This document shows positions 55,001 to 64,000 of a stretch of 64,000 bases of DNA, piece after piece. The notes below the pieces were generated by a model. It had not been told where the DNA came from. It saw only the letters and a list, made by a program, of their open reading frames with translations, and made no database searches. The position numbers were made by a program, and so were the translations under genes. This DNA comes from Tubulanus polymorphus (taxonomy: Eukaryota; Nemertea; Palaeonemertea; Tubulaniformes; Tubulanidae). Where the stretch lies: positions 10,456,501 through 10,520,500 of the forward strand of contig NC_134031.1 in assembly GCF_964204645.1 (NCBI RefSeq). Reading direction: 5' to 3'. The first letter of the stretch is position 1. Every line of letters begins with the position of its first letter.

Positions 55001-56340
55001 TTTTCGGGTCGAAAAGTGGTTTTCCTGACGATTTGAGCGCTTTTACGCATCGCCATTGTCGTTTTTCCCATAGGGGGAATATTTGATACGAAAACGTCTT
55101 TTCTCGCGCTGAACGACGTTTTCGGGTCGAAAAGTGCTTTTCCTGACGATTTGAGCGCTTTTACGCATCGACTTTGTCGTTTTTCCCATAGGGGGAATAT
55201 TTGATACGAAATCGTCTTTTCTCGCGCCGAACGATGTTTTCGCGTCGAAAAGTGGTCTTCCTGACGATTTGAGCGCTTTTACGCATCGACATTGTCGTTT
55301 TTTCCCATAGGGGGAATGTTTGATACGAAAACGTCTTTTCTCGCGCTGAACGACGTTTTCGCGTCGAAAAGTGGTTTTCCTGACGATTTGAGCGCTTTTA
55401 CGCATCGACATTGTCGTTTTTCCCATAGGGGGAATATTTGATACGGAAACGTCTTTTCTCGCGCTGAACGACGTTTTCGGGTCGAAAAGTGCTTTTCCTG
55501 ACGATTTGAGCCCTTTTACGCATCGACATTGTCGTTTTTCCCATAGGGGGAATATTTGATACGAAAACGTCTTTTCTCGCACTGAAAGACGTTTTCGCGT
55601 CGAAAAGTGCTTTTCCTGACGATTTGAGCGCTTTTACGCATCGACATTGTCGTTTTTCCCATAGGGGGAATATTTGAAGCGAAAACGTCTTTTCTCGCGC
55701 TGAACGACGTTTTCGGGTCGAAAAGTGCTTTTCTTGACGATTTGAGCGCTTTTACGCATCGACATTGTCGTTTTTCCCATAGGGGGAATATTTGATACGA
55801 AAACGACTTTTCTCGCGCTGAACGACGTTTTCGGGTCGAAAAGTGCTTTTCCTGACGATTTGAGCGCTTTTACGCATCGACATTGTCGTTTTTCCCATAG
55901 GGGGAATATTTGATACGAAAACGTCTTTTCTCGCGCTGAACGACGTTTTCGGGTCGAAAAGTGGTTTTTTTCCCGACGATTTGAGCGCTTTTACGCATCG
56001 ACATTGTCGTTTTTCCCATAGGGGGAATATTTGATACGAAAACGTCTTTTCTCGCGCTGAACGACGTTTTCGCGTCGAAAAGTGCTTTTCCTGACGATTT
56101 GAGCGCTTTTACGCATCGACATTGTCGTTTTTCCGATAGGCGGAATATTTGAAACGAAAACGTCTTTTCTCGCGCTGAACGACGTTTTCGGGTCGAAAAG
56201 TGCTTTTCCTGACGATTTGAGCGCTTTTACGCATCGACATTGTCATTTTTCCGACGGGGGGGGGGGGAATTTGATAAGAAAACGTCTTTTCTCGCGGTGA
56301 ACGACGTTTTCGGGTCGATAAGTGCTTTTCCTGACGATTT
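40480..56340. repeat. Segmental duplication, copy 2
   Basis: Counterpart of 24500-39775. Differences include a 708-bp tandem gain at ~53.4-54.8 kb (marker GTCTTTTGTCGCG at 53446 and 54154), loss of one monomer near 55.85 kb, and scattered single-base changes. Confidence 0.92.
46057..52454 (+). mobile_element. 6,398-bp insert with long terminal inverted repeats, copy 2
   Basis: Same length, same ends and same ATTG duplication (46053-46056 and 52455-52458) as copy 1, almost base for base. One substitution noticed is 46117. Terminal repeats are ~46057-46473 and ~52042-52454. No coding potential beyond short chance frames. Because the flanking satellite is also duplicated, this copy arose by duplication of the whole block, not by transposition. 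Confidence 0.88.
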
Positions 56341-59300
56341 GAGCGCTTTTACGCATCGACATTGTCGTTTTTCCCATAGGGGGAATATTTGATACGAAAA
56401 CGTCTTTTCTCGCGCTGAACGACGTTTTCGGGTCGAAAAGTGGTTTTCCTGACGATTTGAGGGCTTTTACGCATCGACATTGTCGTTTTTCCCATAGGGG
56501 GAATATCTGATACGAAAACGTCTTTTCTCGCGCTGAACGACGTTTTCGCGTCGAAAAGTGCTTTTCCTGACGATTTGAGCGCTTCAACTCATCGACATTG
56601 TCGTTTTTCCCATAGGGGGAATATTTGATACGAAAACGTCTTTTCTCGCGCTGAACGACGTTTTCGCGTCGAAAAGTGCTTTTCCTGACGATTTGAGCGC
56701 TTTTACGCATCGACATTGCCGTTTTTCCGATAGGGGGAATATTTGAAGCGAAAACGTCTTTTCTCGCGCTGAACGACGTTTTCGGGTCGAAAAGTGCTTT
56801 TCTTGACGATTTGAGCGCTTTTACGCATCGACATTGTCATTTTTCCGACGGGGGGGGGGGGGAATTTGATAAGAAAACGTCTTTTCTCAAGGTGAACGAC
56901 GTTTTCGGGTCGATAAGTGCTTTTCCTGACGATTTGAGCGCTTTTACGCATCGACATTGTCGTTTTTCCCATAGGGGGAATATTTGATACGAAAACGTCT
57001 TTTCTCGCGCTGAACGACGTTTTCGGGTCGAAAAGTGGTTTTCCTGACGATTTGAGGGCTTTTACGCATCGACATTGTCGTTTTTCCCATAGGGGGAATA
57101 TCTGATACGAAAACGTCTTTTCTCGCGCTGAACGACGTTTTCGCGTCGAAAAGTGCTTTTCCTGACGATTTGAGCGCTTCAACTCATCGACATTGTCGTT
57201 TTTCCCATAGGGGGAATATTTGATACGAAAACGTCTTTTCTCGCGCTGAACGACGTTTTCGCGTCGAAAAGTGCTTTTCCTGACGATTTGAGCGCTTTTA
57301 CGCATCGACATTGCCGTTTTTCCGATAGGGGGAATATTTGAAACGAAAACGTCTTTTCTCGCGCTGAACGACGTTTTCGGGTCGAAAAGTGCTTTTCCTG
57401 ACGATTTGAGCGCTTTTACGCATCGACATTGTTGTTTTTCCCATAGGGGGAATATTTGATACGAAAACGTTTTTTTCTCGCGCTGAACGACGTTTTCGGG
57501 TCGAAAAGTGCTTTTCCTGACGATTTGAGCGCTTTTACGCATCGACATTGTCGTTTTTCCCATAGGGGGAATATTTGATACGAAAACGTCTTTTCTCGCG
57601 CTGAACGACGTTTTCGGGTCGAAAAGTGGTTTACCTGACGATTTGAGCGCTTTTACGCATCGCCATTGTCGTTTTTCCCATAGGGGGAATATTTGATACG
57701 AAAACGTCTTTTCTCGCGCTAAACGACGTTTTCGGGTCGAAAAGTGCTTTTCCTGACGATTTGAGCGCTTTTACGCATCGACATTGTCGTTTTTCCCATA
57801 GGGGGAATATTTGATACGAAAACGTCTTTTCTCGCGCTGAACGACGTTTTCGGGTCGAAAAGTGGTTTTCCTGACGATTTGAGCCCTTTTACGCATCGCC
57901 ATTGTCGTTTTTCCCATAGGGGGAATATTTGATACGAAAACGTCTTTTCTCGCGCTGAACGACGTTTTCGCGTCGAAAAGTGCTTTTCCTGACGATTTGA
58001 GCGCTTTTACGCATCGACATTGTCGTTTTTCCCATAGGGGGAATATTTGATACGAAATCGTCTTTTCTCGCGCCGAACGATGTTTTCGCGTCGAAAAGTG
58101 GTCTTCCTGACGATTTGAGCGCTTTTACGCATCGACATTGTCGTTTTTTCCCATAGGGGGAATATTTGATACGAAAACGTCTTTTCTCGCGCTGAACGAC
58201 GTTTTCGGGTGGAAAAGTGGTTTTCCTGACGATTTGAGCCCTTTTACGCATCGCCATTGTCGTTTTTCCCATAGGGGGAATATTTGATACGAAAACGTCT
58301 TTTCTCGCGCTGAACGACGTTTTCGGGTCGAAAAGTGCTTTTCCTGACGATTTGAGCGCTTTTACGCATCGACATTGTCGTTTTTCCCATAGGGGGAATA
58401 TTTGATACGAAATCGTCTTTTCTCGCGCCGAACGATGTTTTCGCGTCGAAAAGTGGTCTTCCTGACGATTTGAGCGCTTTTACGCATCGACATTGTCGTT
58501 TTTTCCCATAGGGGGAATATTTGATACGAAAACGTCTTTTCTCGCGCTGAACGACGTTTTCGCGTCGAAAAGTGGTTTTCCTGACGATTTGAGCGCTTTT
58601 ACGCATCGACATTGTCGTTTTTCCCATAGGGGGAATATTTGATACGGAAACGTCTTTTCTCGCGCTGAACGACGTTTTCGGGTCGAAAAGTGCTTTTCCT
58701 GACGATTTGAGCCCTTTTACGCATCGACATTGTCGTTTTTCCCATAGGGGGAATATTTGATACGAAAACGTCTTTTCTCGCGCTGAACGACGTTTTCGGG
58801 TCGAAAAGTGGTTTTCCTGACGATTTGAGCGCTTTTACGCATCGACATTGTCGTTTTTCCCATAGGGGGAATATTTGATACGAAAACGTCTTTTGTCGCG
58901 CTGAACGACGTTTTCCCGTCGAAAAAAGCTTGTCCTGACGATTTGAGCGCTTTTACGCATCGACATTGTCGTTTTTCCCATGGGGGGAATATTTGATACG
59001 AAAACGTCTTTTCTCGCGCTGAACGACGTTTTCGCGTCGAAAAGTGCTTTCCCTGACGATTTGAGCGCTTTTACGCATCGACATTGCCGTTTTTCCGATA
59101 GGGGGAATATTTGAAACGAAAACGTCTTTTCTCGCGCTGAACGACGTTTTCGGGTCGAAAAGTGCTTTTCCTGACGATTTGAGCGCTTTTACGCATCGAC
59201 ATTGTCGTTTTTCCCATAGGGGGAATATTTGATACGAAAACGTCTTTTCTCGCACTGAACGACGTTTTCGCGTCGAAAAGTGCTTTTCCTGACGATTTGA

Positions 59301-62300
59301 GCGCTTTTACGCATCGACATTGTCGTTTTTCCCATAGGGGGAATATTTGATACGAAAACGTCTTTTCTCGCGCTGAACGACGTTTTCGGGTCGAAAAGTG
59401 CTTTTCTTGACGATTTGAGCGCTTTTACGCATCGACATTGTCGTTTTTCCCATAGGGGGAATATTTGATACGAAAACGACTTTTCTCGCGCTGAACGACG
59501 TTTTCGGGTCGAAAAGTGGTTTTCCTGACGATTTGAGCGCTTTTACGCATCGACATTGTCGTTTTTCCCATAGGGGGAATATTTGATACGAAAGCGTCCT
59601 TTCTCGCGCTGAACGATGTTTTCGGGTCGAAAAGTGCTTTTCCTGACGATTTGAGCGCTTTTACGCATCGACATTGTCGTTTTTCCCATAGGGGGAATAT
59701 TTGATACGAAAACGTCTTTTCTCGCGCTGAACGACGTTTTCGGGTCGAAAAGTGGTTTTTTTCCCGACGATTTGAGCGCTTTTACGCATCGACATTGTCG
59801 TTTTTCCCATAGGGGGAATATTTGATACGAAAACGTCTTTTCTCGCGCTGAACGACGTTTTCGCGTCGAAAAGTGCTTTTCCTGACGATTTGAGCGCTTT
59901 TACGCATCGACATTGTCGTTTTTCCGATAGGCGGAATATTTGAAACGAAAACGTCTTTTCTCGCGCTGAACGACGTTTTCGGGTCGAAAAGTGCTTTTCC
60001 TGATGATTTGAGCGCTTTTACGCATCGACATTTTCGTTTTTCCCATAGGGGGAATATTTGATACGAAAACGTCTTTTCTCGCGCTGAACGACGTTTTCGC
60101 GTCGAAAAGTTCTTTTCCTGACGATTTGAACGCTTTTACGCATCGACATTGTCATTTTTCCGACAGGGGGAAAATTTGGTAAGGAAACGTCTTTTCTCGC
60201 GCTGAACGACGTTTTCGGGTCGAAAAGAGCTTTTCCTGACGATTTAAGCGCTTTTACGCATCGACATTGTCATTTTTCCGACGGGGGGGGGGGAATTTGA
60301 TAAGAAAACGGCTTTTCTCGCGGTGAACGACGTTTTCGGGTCTTAAAGGGCTTTTCCTGACGATTTGAGCGCTTTTACGCATCGACATTGTCATTTTTCC
60401 GACAGGGGAAAAACTTGATAAGAAAACGTCTTTTCTCTGGCTGAACGACGTTTTCGGGTCGAAAAGTGCTTTTCCTGACGATTTAAGTGCTTTTAAGCAT
60501 CGACATTGTCATTTTTGCGACAGGGGGAAAATTTGGTAAGAAAACGTCTTTTCTCGCGCTGAACGACGTTTTCGGGTCGAAAAGTGCTTTTCCTGACGAT
60601 TTAAGCGTTTTTTACGCATCGACATTGTCATTTTTCCGACGGGGGAAAATTTTATAAGAAAACGTCTTTTCTCGCGGTGAACGACGTTTTCCGGCCGAAA
60701 AGTGCTTTTCCTGACGATTTGAACGCTTTTACGCATCGACATTGTCATTTTTCCGACGGGGGAAAAATTTGATAAGAAAACATCTTTTTCTCGCGCTGAA
60801 CGACATTTTCGGGTCGAAAAGTGCTTTTCCTGACCATTTGAACGCTTTTACGCATCGACATTGTCATTTTTCCGACAGGGGGGAAAATTTGATAAGAAAA
60901 CGTCTTTTCTCTGGCTGAACGACGTTTTCGGGTCGAAAAGTGCTTTTCCTGACGATTTAAGCGCTTTTAAGCATCGACATTGTCATTTTTTCCGACAGGG
61001 GAAAAATTTGATAAGAAAACGTCTTTTCTCGCGGTGAACGACGTTTTCGGGTCGAAAAGTGCTTTTCCTGACGATTTGAGCGCTTTTACGCATCGACATT
61101 GTCATTTTTCCGACAGGGGAAAAATTTGATAAGAAAACGTCTTTTCTCGCGGTGAACGACGTTTTCGGGTCGAAAAGTGCTTTTCCTGACGATTTGAGCG
61201 CTTTTACGCATCGACATTGTCATTTTTCCGACGGGGGGGGGAAATTTGATAAGAAAACGTCTTTTCTCGCGGTGAACGACGTTTTCGGGTCGAAAAGTGC
61301 TTTTCCTGACGATTTGAGCGCTTTTACGCATCGACATTGTCGTTTTTCCCATAGGGGGAAATATTTGATACGAAAACGTCTTTTCTCGCGCTGAACGACG
61401 TTTTCGGGTCGAAAAGTGGTTTTCCTGACGATTTGAGGGCTTTTACGCATCGACATTGTCGTTTTTCCCATAGGGGGAATATCTGATACGAAAACGTCTT
61501 TTCTCGCGCTGAACGACGTTTTCGCGTCGAAAAGTGCTTTTCCTGACGATTTGAGCGCTTCAACTCATCGACATTGTCGTTTTTCCCATAGGGGGAATAT
61601 TTGATACGAAAACGTCTTTTCTCGCGCTGAACGACGTTTTCGCGTCGAAAAGTGCTTTTCCTGACGATTTGAGCGCTTTTACGCATCGACATTGCCGTTT
61701 TTCCGATAGGGGGAATATTTGAAACGAAAACGTCTTTTCTCGCGCTGAACGACGTTTTCGGGTCGAAAAGTGCTTTTCCTGACGATTTGAGCGCTTTTAC
61801 GCATCGACATTGTCGTTTTTCCCATAGGGGGAATATTTGATACGAAAACGTTTTTTTCTCGCGCTGAACGACGTTTTCGGGTCGAAAAGTGCTTTTCCTG
61901 ACGATTTGAGCGCTTTTACGCATCGACATTGTCGTTTTTCCCATAGGGGGAATATTTGATACGAAAACGTCTTTTCTCGCGCTGAACGACGTTTTCGGGT
62001 CGAAAAGTGGTTTACCTGACGATTTGAGCGCTTTTACGCATCGCCATTGTCGTTTTTCCCATAGGGGGAATATTTGATACGAAAACGTCTTTTCTCGCGC
62101 TAAACGACGTTTTCGGGTCGAAAAGTGCTTTTCCTGACGATTTGAGCGCTTTTACGCATCGACATTGTCGTTTTTCCCATAGGGGGAATATTTGATACGA
62201 AAACGTCTTTTCTCGCGCTGAACGACGTTTTCGGGTCGAAAAGTGGTTTTCCTGACGATTTGAGCCCTTTTACGCATCGCCATTGTCGTTTTTCCCATAG

Positions 62301-64000
62301 GGGGAATATTTGATACGAAAACGTCTTTTCTCGCGCTGAACGACGTTTTCGGGTCGAAAAGTGCTTTTCCTGACGATTTGAGCGCTTTTACGCATCGACA
62401 TTGTCGTTTTTCCCATAGGGGGAATATTTGATACGAAATCGTCTTTTCTCGCGCCGAACGATGTTTTCGCGTCGAAAAGTGGTCTTCCTGACGATTTGAG
62501 CGCTTTTACGCATCGACATTGTCGTTTTTTCCCATAGGGGGAATATTTGATACGAAAACGTCTTTTCTCGCGCTGAACGACGTTTTCGCGTCGAAAAGTG
62601 CTTTTCCTAACGATTTGAGCGCTTTTACGCATCGACATTGTCGTTTTTCCCATAGGGGGAATATTTGAAACCAAAACGTCTTTTCTCGCGCTGAACGACG
62701 TTTTCGGGTCGAAAAGTGCTTTTCCTGACGATTTGAGCGCTTTTACGCATCGACATTGTCGTTTTTCCCATAGGGGGAATATTTGATACGAAACGTCTTT
62801 TCTCGCGCTGAACGACGTTTTCGGGTCGAAAAGTGGTTTTCCTGACGATTTGAGCGCTTTTACGCATCGACATATTCGTTTTTCCCATAGGGGGAATATT
62901 TGATACGAAAACGTCTTTTCTCGCGCTGAACGACGTTTTCGGGTCGAAAAGTGCTTTTCCTGACGATTTGAGCGCTTTTACGCATCGACATATTCGTTTT
63001 TCCCATAGGGGGAATATTTGATACGAAAACGTCTTTTCTCGCGCTGAACGACGTTTTCGGGTCGAAAAGTGCTTTTCCTGACGATTTGAGCGCTTTTACG
63101 CATCGACATTGTCGTTTTTCCCATAGGGGGAATATTTGAAACCAAAACGTCTTTTCTCGCGCTGAACGACGTTTTCGGGTCGAAAAGTGCTTTTCCTGAC
63201 GATTTGAGCGCTTTTTACGCATCGACATTGTCGTTTTTCCCATAGGGGGAATATTTGATACGAAAACGTCTTTTCTCGCGCTGAACGACGTTTTCGCGTC
63301 GAAAAGTGCTTTCCCTGACGATTTGAGCGCTTTTACGCATCGACATTGCCGTTTTTCCGATAGGGGGAATATTTGAAACGAAAACGTCTTTTCTCGCGCT
63401 GAACGACGTTTTCGGGTCGAAAAGTGCTTTTCCTGACGATTTGAGCGCTTTTACGCATCGACATTGTCGTTTTCCCATAGGGGGAATATTTGATACGAAA
63501 ACGTCTTTTCTCGCACTGAACGACGTTTTCGCGTCGAAAAGTGCTTTTCCTGACGATTTGAGCGCTTTTACGCATCGACATTGTCGTTTTTCCCATAGGG
63601 GGAATATTTGAAGCGAAAACGTCTTTTCTCGCGCTGAACGACGTTTTCGGGTCGAAAAGTGCTTTTCTTGACGATTTGAGCGCTTTTACGCATCGACATT
63701 GTCGTTTTTCCCATAGGGGGAATATTTGATACGAAAACGACTTTTCTCGCGCTGAACGACGTTTTCGGGTCGAAAAGTGGTTTTTTTTTTTGACGGTTTT
63801 TCTGACGATTTGAGCGCTTTTACGCATCGACATTGTCGTTTTTCCCATAGGGGGAATATTTGATACGAAAGCGTCCTTTCTCGCGCTGAACGATGTTTTC
63901 GGGTCGAAAAGTGCTTTTCCTGACGATTTGAGCGCTTTTACGCATCGACATTGTCGTTTTTCCCATAGGGGGAATATTTGATACGAAAACGTCTTTTCTC
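52455..64000. repeat. 118-bp satellite array 3 (~98 monomers, continues past the window)
   Basis: Same monomer and orientation as the other arrays. It includes a 708-bp duplication (~53.4-54.8 kb), a ~595-bp repeat of a G-rich monomer block (56.24 and 56.83 kb), a 355-bp repeat (57889/58244), and a block at ~57.0-58.6 kb that recurs at ~61.4-62.7 kb with an offset of 4,381 bp. A run of ten T interrupts a monomer at ~63780. No genes. Confidence 0.97.
60140..61340. repeat. Divergent satellite subfamily (~10 monomers)
   Basis: In these monomers GTCGTTTTTCCCATAGGGGG is replaced by GTCATTTTTCCGAC plus a variable G-run, GATACGAAAACG becomes GATAAGAAAACG, and CTCGCGCTGAACG often becomes CTCGCGGTGAACG. 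Single members occur at ~39671, ~56241 and ~56836. They are more divergent from each other than ordinary monomers and look like an older layer of the array. Confidence 0.85.

Noticed and set aside
16302-63848. Dozens of minus-strand reading frames (up to 298 codons) with repeated MGKTTMSMRKSAQIV-type peptides and some plus-strand frames across the satellite
   Set aside because: They are translations of the 118-bp monomer in rotating phases, begin and end with monomer variants rather than gene boundaries, and overlap each other in several frames. The GKT word resembles a P-loop only by chance.

Overview
The window is nuclear DNA of a eukaryote, most likely an invertebrate animal. It combines a 16.4-kb Polinton/Maverick (adintovirus-like) element, long arrays of a 118-bp satellite, and two copies of a 6.4-kb transposon-like insert with long inverted termini. 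The host species cannot be named from sequence alone. All genes use the standard code and I see no introns. The Polinton and the inserts are A+T-rich and CpG-poor, while the satellite is CpG-rich.

1-16413: a nearly complete Polinton. Bases 1-53 are the exact inverse of 16346-16294, so the window opens inside the left terminal inverted repeat and only its outermost ~67 bases are missing. The gene set is: a protein-primed type DNA polymerase B carrying a full intein in its catalytic motif C; a DDE integrase with a C-terminal chromodomain; an A32/FtsK-type packaging ATPase; a double-jelly-roll major capsid protein; a penton-like minor capsid protein; and about ten smaller genes, several with membrane segments. 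No adenain-type protease is visible. Four lesions are visible: an in-frame TAA in the polymerase, one frameshift in the penton gene, and two opposing frameshifts in a membrane-associated virion gene. Nearly every intact gene starts at a fixed 22-nt module, a T-rich tract followed by ATAAATG. The module falls into two variants that separate replication-type genes from virion genes, much like early/late classes.

16414-30076, 36475-46056 and 52455-64000: tandem 118-bp satellite, about 295 monomers in view, with multi-scale internal duplications (355, ~595, 708, 2369 and ~4381 bp). A divergent monomer subfamily lies around 60.1-61.3 kb. The Polinton is inserted in this satellite, which fits its chromodomain integrase. 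The many minus-strand reading frames across the arrays are a by-product of monomer length and composition, not genes.

30077-36474 and 46057-52454: near-identical 6398-bp inserts with ~415-bp diverged terminal inverted repeats and a 4-bp target duplication (ATTG). They have no convincing protein-coding gene. Both sit at the same satellite position and share flanking satellite, so the second arose by tandem duplication of a ~16-kb block (offset 15,980 bp), not by a second transposition.
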